Of a stretch of DNA of 64,000 bases, positions 1-7,473 are shown piece by piece (within the stretch, counting starts at the first letter, position 1; each line of letters begins with the position of its first letter). Both the position numbers and the translations under genes were made by a program. The notes beneath the pieces were generated by a model. That model worked only from the letters and a program-made list of their open reading frames with translations, did no database searches and was not told the origin of the DNA. Source of the DNA: Pigmentiphaga litoralis (lineage in GTDB: Bacteria > Pseudomonadota > Gammaproteobacteria > Burkholderiales > Burkholderiaceae_B); assembly GCF_013408655.1 (NCBI RefSeq), contig NZ_JACCBP010000001.1:2170001-2234000 (forward strand). The letters run 5' to 3'.

Positions 1-458
1 GCACCGCCGTGATCTACGGCCGGTCGGACACCACCATCAACCGGCACGGCATCCGCATGGGCACGGCCGAAATCTACCGGGTGGTGGAAGACCTGCCCGA
101 GGTCGCGGACAGCCTGGTCGTCGACCTTGAATACCTGGGCCGGCCGTCGTACATGCCGCTATTCGTGGTGATGGCGCAGGGCGTGAGCCTGGATGAATCC
201 CTGAAGGCACGCATCAAGGACCAGATCCGCAGCAAGGCGTCGGCGCGGCATGTACCGAACGACGTGTTTGCCGTGCCGGCCATCCCGCGCACCCTGACGG
301 GCAAGAAGATGGAATTGCCGATCCGCAAGCTGCTGCTGGGGGCGGATCCCGCCAAGGTGGCGAGCCCAGATGCCATGGCCAATCCGGACAGCATGCCGCT
401 TTTCATTGAATTCAAGACCCGCCTGGACGCGCTGCTGAACCAGCCCCAGGTGAGCTGA
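1..458 (+). CDS. Acetoacetyl-CoA synthetase, C-terminal fragment (5' end outside window)
   Basis: The reading frame is open from the first bases (codons from position 3), so the gene starts before the window. The visible ~150 residues are the C-terminal part of an ANL-superfamily acyl-CoA ligase. They contain the hinge region IYGRSDTT, followed by NRHGIRMGTAEIYR and, near the end, the A10-type lysine motif (RTLTGKKMELPIRK). The GTAEIYR and KKMELPIRK wording is that of acetoacetate-CoA ligase, which activates acetoacetate to acetoacetyl-CoA in the cytoplasm with ATP and CoA. It is 13 bp upstream of an amidohydrolase gene and probably heads the same transcript. Substrate specificity is inferred from the family; another short keto-acid ligase is possible. 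Confidence 0.85.
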   Translation, partial: TAVIYGRSDTTINRHGIRMGTAEIYRVVEDLPEVADSLVVDLEYLGRPSYMPLFVVMAQGVSLDESLKARIKDQIRSKASARHVPNDVFAVPAIPRTLTGKKMELPIRKLLLGADPAKVASPDAMANPDSMPLFIEFKTRLDALLNQPQVS

Positions 459-471
459 GCAAGGACATCCC

Positions 472-1335
472 ATGGATATTTCCAACCTGATTGCCATCGA
501 CATGCACGTGCATGCCGAAGTCTCGTGCCGCTGCGCACCCGACCTGTTCGGCAAGGAATTCGACGACGCCGCCGAAAAATACTTCAAGTTCCAGCACCGC
601 CCCACGATCCCGGAAACCATCGCACGCTATCGCGAAGCGCGGGTGGGGCTGGTCATGTTCACGGTCGATGCGGAATCGAATCTGGGCCGGCGGCGCATTC
701 CGAACGAAGAGATCGCCGAAGCCGCGCTCGAGAACCAGGACATGATGCGGGCCTTTGCCAGCATCGATCCGCACAAGGGCAAGATGGGCGCCCGCGAAGC
801 CCGCCGGCTGATCGACGAATACAAGGTGGCCGGCTTCAAGTTCCATCCCACCGTGCAGGGATTTTTCCCGAACGACGAGATGGCCTATCCGCTGTATGAA
901 GTGATTGCCGAAGCCGGCCTGCCAGCCATCTTCCACAGCGGTCATTCGGGCATCGGGTCGGGCATGCGCGGCGGCGGCGGGCTCAAGCTCAAGTACTCCA
1001 ACCCTATCCATCTGGACGACGTCGCAGCCGATTTCCCCGACATGAAGATCATCATCGCGCACCCGTCGTGGCCCTGGCAGGACGAAGCGCTGTCGGTCTG
1101 TCTTCACAAACCGAATGTGTGGATCGACCTGTCGGGCTGGTCGCCCAAGTACTTCCCGAAAGAACTGATCCACCAGGCCAATACCCAGCTCAAGCACCGG
1201 ATGCTGTTCGGGTCCGACTTCCCGCTCATCACCCCCGAGCGCTGGATGAGCGATTTCGAAGCCGCCGGCTTTCGCCCAGAGGTCCACCCCCTGATCCTGA
1301 AAGACAACGCTTCAGCCTTGCTGGGCTTTGCCTGA
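472..1335 (+). CDS. Amidohydrolase family 2 protein (ACMSD-like metal-dependent hydrolase or decarboxylase)
   Basis: A 287-residue TIM-barrel metal enzyme of the amidohydrolase-2 group, which includes ACMSD, 4-oxalomesaconate hydratase and benzoate-type decarboxylases. The N-terminal metal motif HxH is at His12/His14 (DMHVH). Further likely ligands are His155/His158 (FHSGHSG), His197 (AHPSW) and Asp249 (FGSDFPL). There is no signal peptide, so it is cytoplasmic. It lies between an acyl-CoA synthetase end and a Bug solute receptor, which suggests a carboxylic-acid catabolic operon. The start ATG follows AAGGA with suitable spacing. The actual substrate cannot be read from the sequence. Confidence 0.85.
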   Translation: MDISNLIAIDMHVHAEVSCRCAPDLFGKEFDDAAEKYFKFQHRPTIPETIARYREARVGLVMFTVDAESNLGRRRIPNEEIAEAALENQDMMRAFASIDPHKGKMGAREARRLIDEYKVAGFKFHPTVQGFFPNDEMAYPLYEVIAEAGLPAIFHSGHSGIGSGMRGGGGLKLKYSNPIHLDDVAADFPDMKIIIAHPSWPWQDEALSVCLHKPNVWIDLSGWSPKYFPKELIHQANTQLKHRMLFGSDFPLITPERWMSDFEAAGFRPEVHPLILKDNASALLGFA

Positions 1336-1380
1336 CGGTCTGTTCGTCTGCTCATGACATCGATAAAAAACGGAGACACG

Positions 1381-2355
1381 ATGCGCACCTTTTCCCTGTC
1401 CTGCACCCCCTTGCTGGTGGCGGCCCTGACACTGACCGCCAGCCTGCCCCTGGCTGCCCAGACCTTTCCCACCCGGCCCATCCACATCGTGGCGCCGTTC
1501 GTGCCGGGCGGCCCGGTCGACATCATGGCGCGGATCCTGTCCGAGAAGCTGTCGACGTCGATGGGCACGACCGTCATCGTCGAAAACCGGCCCGGCGCGG
1601 GCGGCAACGTGGGCGCGGAATATGTCGCCCGCGCAGCAGCGGATGGGCACACCTTGCTGCTGGCATCGGGCAGCATCCTGACCATGAACGAGGCCATCTA
1701 CCCGACACTGAACTTCAGCCCGTCAAAAGACCTGGCGCCGATCACCGTGGTGGGTGACATGCCCCTGATCGTCGCCATCCACACCGACGTGCCGGCCAGG
1801 ACCCTGAAGGAATTCGTGAGCTACGCCGAAAAGCGCGAGACCTTTTTCAGCTCGCCGGGCAATGGGACCACAGGCCATGCCGCCACCGCGCTCTTGAACA
1901 CGACGGCCAACACCAAGGTCACGCACGTTCCGTACAAGGGCGGGTCGGAATCGGCGCGGGCCGTGCTGACCGGCATGGTGACCGGCGCCATCGACACGCC
2001 GCCGTCCTTGCTGCCGCATATCCGCACCGGCAAGGTGCGTGCGCTGGCAGTCGCCGGCCCCAACCGCCTGGAGCAGTTGCCCGACGTGCCGACCACGGCG
2101 GAGGCGGGCATGCCCGATCTGCAGGTTCTGACCTGGTTCGCGCTGGTCGCGCCCGCCGCCACCCCGCCCCAGGTGATCGAACGCATCAACAAGGAAGTGC
2201 GGCAAGCCCTGGCCTTGGATGATGTCAAGAAACGTTTCGATGGCATGGGGATACGGCCTGCGGGCAACACCCCGCAAGAGTTCGCCAGCTTCGCGGCGGC
2301 CGAACGGAACAAATGGGGTAGGATTATCAAGCAGGCAAACATCCGCATCGAATAA
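1381..2355 (+). CDS. Bug-type tripartite tricarboxylate transporter substrate-binding protein
   Basis: A 324-residue periplasmic receptor of the TctC/Bug family. A classical signal peptide (MRTFSLSCTPLLVAALTLTA... cleaved after LAAQ or nearby) is followed by FPTRPIHIVAPFVPGGPVDIMAR, the family's N-terminal strand and PGGxxD loop. Later family signatures include VENRPGAGG and HVPYKGG. The start at 1381 is chosen over an in-frame ATG at 1354 because GGAG lies 8 bases before it and the shorter protein begins directly with the signal peptide. No TctA/TctB membrane genes are nearby, as is usual for the expanded Bug families of Alcaligenaceae. The ligand is probably a small carboxylate handled by the upstream enzymes (inference). 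Confidence 0.9.
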   Translation: MRTFSLSCTPLLVAALTLTASLPLAAQTFPTRPIHIVAPFVPGGPVDIMARILSEKLSTSMGTTVIVENRPGAGGNVGAEYVARAAADGHTLLLASGSILTMNEAIYPTLNFSPSKDLAPITVVGDMPLIVAIHTDVPARTLKEFVSYAEKRETFFSSPGNGTTGHAATALLNTTANTKVTHVPYKGGSESARAVLTGMVTGAIDTPPSLLPHIRTGKVRALAVAGPNRLEQLPDVPTTAEAGMPDLQVLTWFALVAPAATPPQVIERINKEVRQALALDDVKKRFDGMGIRPAGNTPQEFASFAAAERNKWGRIIKQANIRIE

Positions 2356-2372
2356 CTACGTACCCCCTTCCT

Positions 2373-2873
2373 TTGACCTCTGCGACCGCTCACGACCCCT
2401 CGCGCGCCCTGGCGCGCGACACCCTCCGCGATGCCTCCTCCAGCGACGCGCTGAATGAAGACTTCCTGCTCGGACTGGTCGGTCACAGCGCGCGCCTGGC
2501 ATCGTCCAGCATCCGGCCGCTGTTTGTCGAACGGATGGCGCAATACGATTTGCGGCAGGCCGAATTCGCGGTGCTGTCCTTGCTGCAGGCCAACCCCGGC
2601 ATCAGCCAGCGCCGTCTGGCCGACGCCATCAACGTGTCGCCGCCGAACATGGCGTCGGTGCTGGCAAGGTTGGTGGAACGGGGACTGGTGCAGCGCCAGC
2701 GCGATGCCGCCGATCAGCGCACGCAGGTGCTGGCGCTGACGTCGGCCGGAACCTTGTTGTACCGGCGGGCGGCCGCCACGGTGGCGACGCTGGAGCGCGA
2801 GGCCACGGCAGTCCTGAGCGACAAGGAACTTGCCGAGCTGCTCAGGTTGCTGCGAAAACTGTCAGGAAGATAG
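2373..2873 (+). CDS. MarR family transcriptional regulator
   Basis: A 166-residue winged-helix protein. The recognition region ISQRRLADAINVSPPNMASVLARLVERGLVQRQRDAADQRTQVLALTSAG is the canonical MarR helix-turn-helix and wing (DxRxxxxxLT). It begins with TTG, 17 bp after the Bug gene stop; no in-frame ATG lies before the conserved core (the first is at residue 55), so the TTG start is accepted. Its position as the last gene of the operon suggests a local regulator of the acetoacetyl-CoA synthetase/amidohydrolase/Bug operon. Effector and operator are unknown. Confidence 0.85.
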   Translation: MTSATAHDPSRALARDTLRDASSSDALNEDFLLGLVGHSARLASSSIRPLFVERMAQYDLRQAEFAVLSLLQANPGISQRRLADAINVSPPNMASVLARLVERGLVQRQRDAADQRTQVLALTSAGTLLYRRAAATVATLEREATAVLSDKELAELLRLLRKLSGR

Positions 2874-2898
2874 CGGGAACGCCTTGCAGGCAAAAGGC

Positions 2899-2918
2899 GC
2901 CCGGCAGTCACGCCGGGC
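2899..2918 (-). terminator. Probable terminator of the AI-2E permease gene
   Basis: A perfect 7-bp stem (GCCCGGC/GCCGGGC) with a 6-base loop lies in the 54-bp gap between two convergent genes. On the minus strand it is followed by GCCTTTTG, a short T run, so it fits the minus-strand permease better than the MarR gene. The weak T tract keeps confidence moderate. Confidence 0.5.
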
Positions 2919-2927
2919 ACCCTGCCG

Positions 2928-4058
2928 TCAGGATTTGTCCACCGGCTTGGCGGGCGATACGGACGGCAGCACATGGATCACCGCCCGGCTGGCCACGTCG
3001 CGCTCTTCCTGCACGGCCTTGAGCCATTCGCGCCACACGGCCACCAGCAACGCCATCAGCACCGGGCCAACGAACAGACCCACCAGACCCATGGTCTGCA
3101 CACCCCCCACCAATCCCATGAAGGTCGGCAGGAACGGCAGCTTGACCGGGCCGCCCACCAGACGCGGGCGCAGGGTCTTGTCGACAATGAACAGTTCGAT
3201 CGTGCCCCAGGCAAACAAGGACAGGCCGGCCACCAGGTTGCCCGAGCCGACCAGGTACAAGGACACCAGCGAGAACGCCAGCGGCGCGCCCCCGGGGATC
3301 AGCGCCATGAAACCGGTCACCAGACCCAGCAGCACCGGCGACGGCACGCCCGCGATCCAGTAGGCGGTGCCCAGCACCACCGCTTCGCCCACCGCGATCA
3401 GCCCCATGCCGGTGACTGTGGCGCTGACCGTTGCCGGCACCACGCGCGAAAACTGCACCCAGCGTGCGGGCAGGATCCGTTCGCCCACGATGTCCAGCTG
3501 CGCCACGATGCGGTCGCCGTCCTTGTAGACAAAGAACAGGATGATCAGCATGAACACGATCGTCAGCGCAAAGTGGAAGGCATTGCCCGTCGTGGACAGC
3601 ACCACGCGGTAGATGTTGCCCAGGTGTTCTCCGCTGATCAGCTGCACCCAGGACCCCAGCGCCTGCGGCTGGCTGAGGTGTTCCTGCCAATAGCCCGACA
3701 GCCGGTCACCGACCAGAGGCAGGCCCACCAGCCAGTTCGGCACCGGCATGCCGTAGCGGTTGCCTGCCAGCAGCCAGCCCACGAAATTGCTCGCTTCGTG
3801 GATACCGTAGGACGCTGCCAACGACAGGGGCACGACCAGCCCGACCAGGATCACGATCAGCGCGACGGCCGCAGCCGCCGTGTTGCGGCCCCCAAGCGAG
3901 CGCAGCAACTTCTTGTACAAGGGCCAGCTGGCGAATCCGATGATCAGCGCGGCCAGGCCAGGCACCAGGAAACCACTGAAAAAATAGACGCCCGCGGCGA
4001 GCACCAGGACCAGCAGCCAGCGGGCAACAAGTCGGGCAGAGAAAACAGGTGACGTCAT
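2928..4058 (-). CDS. AI-2E family (PerM-type) transporter
   Basis: A 376-residue polytopic inner-membrane protein with about seven hydrophobic segments: two near the N terminus (LLVLVLAAGVYFFSGFL and the GLAALIIGFASW region), VALIVILVGLVVPLSLAAS, FALTIVFMLIILFFVYKDGDR, and later AVVLGTAYWIAG, LGLVTGFMALIPGGAPLAF and LPTFMGLVGGVQTMGLVGLFVGPV. FVYKDG, FMALIPGG and the FMGLVGG...GLFVGPV ending are family hallmarks. The start at 4058 (MTSPVF) is preferred over an in-frame ATG at 4118 because the transmembrane region then begins normally; neither has a strong ribosome site. Members export small molecules or act as antiporters; the substrate is not predictable here. Confidence 0.9.
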   Translation of the reverse strand: MTSPVFSARLVARWLLVLVLAAGVYFFSGFLVPGLAALIIGFASWPLYKKLLRSLGGRNTAAAAVALIVILVGLVVPLSLAASYGIHEASNFVGWLLAGNRYGMPVPNWLVGLPLVGDRLSGYWQEHLSQPQALGSWVQLISGEHLGNIYRVVLSTTGNAFHFALTIVFMLIILFFVYKDGDRIVAQLDIVGERILPARWVQFSRVVPATVSATVTGMGLIAVGEAVVLGTAYWIAGVPSPVLLGLVTGFMALIPGGAPLAFSLVSLYLVGSGNLVAGLSLFAWGTIELFIVDKTLRPRLVGGPVKLPFLPTFMGLVGGVQTMGLVGLFVGPVLMALLVAVWREWLKAVQEERDVASRAVIHVLPSVSPAKPVDKS

Positions 4059-4359
4059 TAGTCTTGGAGGGTGCGAGCTAGAGGACAGCCTCACTGTACC
4101 AGCACTGACTCCAGGCATGGCGGCGGCTTGCTAGCACAGCGGCCGGCCATTGCGGCCCGCCCTGGAAATTCCACGTACTGGAAAGTGCTCAGGCCCGGTG
4201 CGCGCTGTCGCGGATTCGGCCACATCCTTCAGGATTCGCGACGAACTCATCCATGCGAAAGCCTCGCGTGTGATAGTGTTTCGGGCGGCATCGTGACGTC
4301 TTATCCGGCTCGGGCCGACCTGCCTCCAGCCCCCCCTCCCACTTACCCACCCGTGGACG
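4059..4359. other. Intergenic region between divergent genes
   Basis: About 300 bp separate the permease gene (minus) from the EIIC-EAL gene (plus). I see no convincing conserved coding frame, hairpin with T run or repeat. It probably holds both divergent promoters; no clear -35/-10 pair could be assigned by eye. Confidence 0.4.
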
Positions 4360-6363
4360 ATGGACACCAGCCCAGCCGCCAGCGCCAAGCGCTATCCGTC
4401 GATCGGCAACCTGCTGTTCACGCTGCAGGAAGCGTTCGTGGCATTGCTGCCCTACCTGCTGCTATCGGCCGCCACCAGCGTGCTGGCGCAGGGCTTCGTC
4501 ACCTACCAATGGTCGCTCGGCCCGCTGCACGCCGACACCGTCGTGTCCACCGCCTACGTGCTGCGTGGCCTCTTCCCGCTGCTGCTGGTCATCTCCATCG
4601 CCTACCACCTGGCGCGCGCGCACGCGATGGACACCGCCATTACCGTGCTGCTGTCCATCGTCGTCTACCTGGGGCAGGACGCCCTGCGGGGCATCACCTC
4701 GCAGCCGCCATCCCACCTGCCCCTGAGCGCCCTGGTGACGCCGCTGGTCACGGTGGGCCTGCTGCGCGCCGTCATGAAACTGCCGTTCACCCGGGTGGTC
4801 CGCTACCGCAGCATGAACCATCACGTGGCCGCCGCCCTGAACCATGGCCTGCCCTTCACCCTGGTGTTCGTGCTGGCCACGGCGGCCATGATGGTCATTC
4901 ACTTCGGCCTCGGCAAGGGCGCGGCTGGCGTCACGTCGATGGTCGGCGGCCTGCAGTTGTCCAACGGTGCGCTGCTGATCGCCAACAGCGTCATCAGCCA
5001 TCTGCTCTGGTTTGTCGGCCTGCATGGCAACAACGTGTTCGACCTGCTGGTGGACGGCCGCAGCCTCGAACAGTTCATCTTCCCCAACCTGACCTACTAC
5101 AAGTTCCTGGATCTGTTCGCCGGCTTTGGCGGCGCGGGCGCCGGCCTGTCGCTCATGATCGCCATCCTGATCGTCGCGCGCGACCGGCACTCCCGCATCA
5201 TCGCCCGCACCGCCGCGCCCTTCCTGGTCTGTAACGTCACCGAAGTCCTGATCTACGGCCTGCCCATCGTCTTCAACCGGCGGCTGCTCGTGCCCTTCGT
5301 GTGCGTACCGCTGCTCAACATGGGCATCGCTTACCTTGTGCTGGCGCAAGGCTGGATCACCTTCAACGGCAGCAGCGCGTCGTGGATCACCCCGATCTTT
5401 CTCGACAGCTACCTGATGACTGGCGGCCTGCGCGCCGCCCTGCTCCAGGCCGCCCTGCTGATCCTGAGCGTGCTCGTCTACATGCCCTTCGTGCGGCGCT
5501 TTTCGGCTTCTCAAAGCACCCGCATGCTGCGCGAAAGCCTGGCCAGCCGACTTGGCATCGAAGGCGACCTGCAGGTGCGGCAAGGCGCGGGCTTCCAGCA
5601 CGCGCAAAGCTTCATTCTGCGGTCCAACATCGAAACCCAACGCGTGATCGAACTGATCACCGCCAACCGGCTGACCCTGTATTACCAGCCCAAGATCCGG
5701 GCGAGCGATCAACGCTGCCTGGGCTTCGAAGCGCTGTTGCGGCTGGAATTTGCCGATGGCCGCGTGGTTGGTCCCTACTTTCTGGAGACCCTGGAACTGG
5801 CCGGCCTGGCGTCCGTGATCGACCTGTGGGTATGCAACGAAGCCCGCCGCACGCTGAATTCGTGGGACGCCACCGGCTTCCATCCGCGCGTGGCCATCAA
5901 CCTGCACCCCGACACCCTGGGCGACCCGCACTGTATTGATCGCATCCTGGCGACGCTGTCCGGCCGCAACGTCGAATTCGAAATCATCGAACGCGCCTTC
6001 GCGACCAGCCCCGCCATGGCCGAAGGCATCCGCCGCCTGCGCGCCAGCGGCCTGCGCATCTCGATCGACGATTTCGGCACCGGCTATTCCAGCCTGCACA
6101 GCCTCTACCACCTGGACGCCGACACCATCAAACTGGACAAGAGCCTGATCGACATCGTGCATACCGACCGCGGCTACGCGATCTACCGCGCGATCTGCGC
6201 GCTGTGCAAGGAACTGGAGTTCGAGCTGATTGCCGAGGGGGTCGAGACCGAGGCGCAGTTCGCGCTGGCCAAGAGCCTGGGGGTGGATGCGGTGCAGGGC
6301 TGGTGCTTTGCGCCGGCCTTGAATGCGGAGAAGGCGCGGGAGTATGCGGTGGCGCATGGATGA
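4360..6363 (+). CDS. PTS EIIC-like membrane domain fused to an EAL c-di-GMP phosphodiesterase domain
   Basis: A 667-residue fusion. Residues ~1-385 form a polytopic membrane domain resembling the EIIC permease of PTS transporters (lactose/cellobiose type), including SNGALLIANSVISHLLWFVGLHGNNVF, a GGAGAGLSLM segment and NVTEVLIYGLPIVFN, which resembles the conserved N-x-x-E-P-I/L-x-F-G EIIC region. Residues ~430-660 are an EAL domain with its catalytic motifs intact: E457 in FEALLRLEF, a DDFGTGYSSL loop, KLDKSLI, AEGVET and QGWCFAPAL. It should hydrolyse c-di-GMP to pGpG at the inner membrane. No EIIA, EIIB, HPr or EI gene is adjacent, so EIIC is probably a sensor rather than a transporter (inference). 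The gene stands alone between divergent and convergent neighbours. Confidence 0.85.
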   Translation: MDTSPAASAKRYPSIGNLLFTLQEAFVALLPYLLLSAATSVLAQGFVTYQWSLGPLHADTVVSTAYVLRGLFPLLLVISIAYHLARAHAMDTAITVLLSIVVYLGQDALRGITSQPPSHLPLSALVTPLVTVGLLRAVMKLPFTRVVRYRSMNHHVAAALNHGLPFTLVFVLATAAMMVIHFGLGKGAAGVTSMVGGLQLSNGALLIANSVISHLLWFVGLHGNNVFDLLVDGRSLEQFIFPNLTYYKFLDLFAGFGGAGAGLSLMIAILIVARDRHSRIIARTAAPFLVCNVTEVLIYGLPIVFNRRLLVPFVCVPLLNMGIAYLVLAQGWITFNGSSASWITPIFLDSYLMTGGLRAALLQAALLILSVLVYMPFVRRFSASQSTRMLRESLASRLGIEGDLQVRQGAGFQHAQSFILRSNIETQRVIELITANRLTLYYQPKIRASDQRCLGFEALLRLEFADGRVVGPYFLETLELAGLASVIDLWVCNEARRTLNSWDATGFHPRVAINLHPDTLGDPHCIDRILATLSGRNVEFEIIERAFATSPAMAEGIRRLRASGLRISIDDFGTGYSSLHSLYHLDADTIKLDKSLIDIVHTDRGYAIYRAICALCKELEFELIAEGVETEAQFALAKSLGVDAVQGWCFAPALNAEKAREYAVAHG

Positions 6364-6378
6364 CGGAGTGGTGAAGCA

Positions 6379-6873
6379 TCACCGCGCCATCGCCGCCCGC
6401 AAATCGGTCACGGTGACCATCAAGGTCATCGGATCCAGCGGCGATTCATCTAGGCCAAGGTTGACATAAAAAGCCTTCGCCTCGTCCGACAAGGCATGGA
6501 CGACCAGGCCTCGGATGCCGATCGCATCGGCAGCATGCACGACACGCTGAGCGGCGTCCTGGAACAACGCCCGGCCCAGCCCCTGCCCGTGATGACTGAC
6601 CGCGATGGTCAAGCGCCCAAGGACAACCACCGGTACAGGGTCGGGCATGTTGCGGCGAAACCGGCCCGGCGCGGCGGCAGGCACCACGGCGCTAGACGCC
6701 AATGCGTAATAGCCGATGACCTTCTTTTGTTCACACAGGACAAACGTGCGCGATGCACCACTGACCTGATTCGGCGCCGCGCGGCGGGCCAACCAGACGT
6801 TCAGCGACGGCACGCCGCAATCGAAATCGTCAATGTCGTGGTTCGGGCCAAACGGCTCCGGTGCGACCAGCAT
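6379..6873 (-). CDS. GNAT acetyltransferase, TacT/AtaT-type toxin
   Basis: A 164-residue GNAT protein. The N-terminal FDCGVPSLNVWL motif, the strand VLGRLTIAVSHHGQGLGRALFQDA (acetyl-CoA pyrophosphate loop QGLGRA) and AKAFYVNLGL with a candidate catalytic Tyr match acetyltransferase toxins that acetylate aminoacyl-tRNA. It begins 3 bp after the stop of a DUF1778 gene, the invariant antitoxin partner of this toxin class. It is therefore assigned as the toxin of a type II toxin-antitoxin pair acting on cytoplasmic charged tRNA. tRNA specificity is not predictable. Length is normal (~160-175 residues) and no inactivating lesion is seen. Confidence 0.88.
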   Translation of the reverse strand: MLVAPEPFGPNHDIDDFDCGVPSLNVWLARRAAPNQVSGASRTFVLCEQKKVIGYYALASSAVVPAAAPGRFRRNMPDPVPVVVLGRLTIAVSHHGQGLGRALFQDAAQRVVHAADAIGIRGLVVHALSDEAKAFYVNLGLDESPLDPMTLMVTVTDLRAAMAR

Positions 6874-6876
6874 GCG

Positions 6877-7164
6877 TCAAGCCGCCTTCCAGGGTGCCTT
6901 GGCCTGCATCGTCTTCCGAAGCCGGTCGTTAGGCTTGGCAGGCTGATCCAAGCGCTCCAAGAAGTTGGAATAGGCTTCCGGGCTGACCACCATCAGCGCG
7001 CGATCCAGCAGCGTCTCTTCCGCCGCGCGGCGGGCAGCCTCAAGAATGAAGTCCGTTCGCGTCTTGCCGGCAGCCTCCGCCGCACGATCGATCAAATTGC
7101 GTTCGGCCGCAGCGATCCGAAGGTTGAGCGTGTCGCGGGGCTTGGTGGGGATGGCTGTGGGCAT
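6877..7164 (-). CDS. DUF1778 (TacA-type) antitoxin
   Basis: A 95-residue protein. The N terminus RDTLNLRIAAAERNLIDRAAEAAGKTRTDFILEAARRAAEE is a ribbon-helix-helix DNA-binding domain of the DUF1778 family; the C-terminal part (ALMVVSPEAYSNFLERLDQPAKPNDRLRKTMQAKAPW) is the usual toxin-wrapping tail. The start at 7164 is chosen over 7179 because AAGGCG lies 6-7 bases upstream. It neutralises the downstream GNAT toxin and, with it, should autorepress; a near-perfect 21-bp palindrome 40 bp upstream is the likely operator. Confidence 0.88.
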   Translation of the reverse strand: MPTAIPTKPRDTLNLRIAAAERNLIDRAAEAAGKTRTDFILEAARRAAEETLLDRALMVVSPEAYSNFLERLDQPAKPNDRLRKTMQAKAPWKAA

Positions 7165-7203
7165 GATGTCGCCTTGCAAGAATTCAGCACACAGCTTACC
7201 ACG

Positions 7204-7224
7204 CGTAATGACAATGTCGTTACG
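7204..7224 (-). promoter_or_regulatory. Palindromic operator candidate of the toxin-antitoxin operon
   Basis: CGTAATGACA / TGTCGTTACG around a central A forms a palindrome with a single mismatched pair, 40 bp upstream of the antitoxin start. On the minus strand TTGTCA inside the palindrome could serve as a -35 element. Ribbon-helix-helix antitoxins typically bind such sites to autoregulate; binding here is inferred. Confidence 0.6.
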
Positions 7225-7310
7225 TCAACTCTTGCGTGCGCGGGCGGGTGTGCGCAAGCCGCGATGAAGGTCGCCGGCGCCCCGCAGCCTCGGTGTAGAA
7301 TCTCGCCCTC

Positions 7311-7389
<79 letters not shown>

Positions 7390-7398
7390 AAAACAGAA

Positions 7399-7428
7399 GG
7401 GGCTGCGCATTGGCGCAGCCCCTTTTTT
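7399..7428 (+). terminator. Intrinsic terminator of the tRNA gene
   Basis: A perfect 10-bp GC-rich stem (GGGGCTGCGC / GCGCAGCCCC) with loop ATTG is followed directly by six T residues, nine bases after the tRNA CCA end. Its position between the tRNA (plus) and the convergent kinase gene (minus) allows some two-way use. Confidence 0.95.
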
Positions 7429-7473
7429 ATTGCCCGGCGCATCCCGCGGCAAGCGCTGTCGCCCCGCAGCGAT

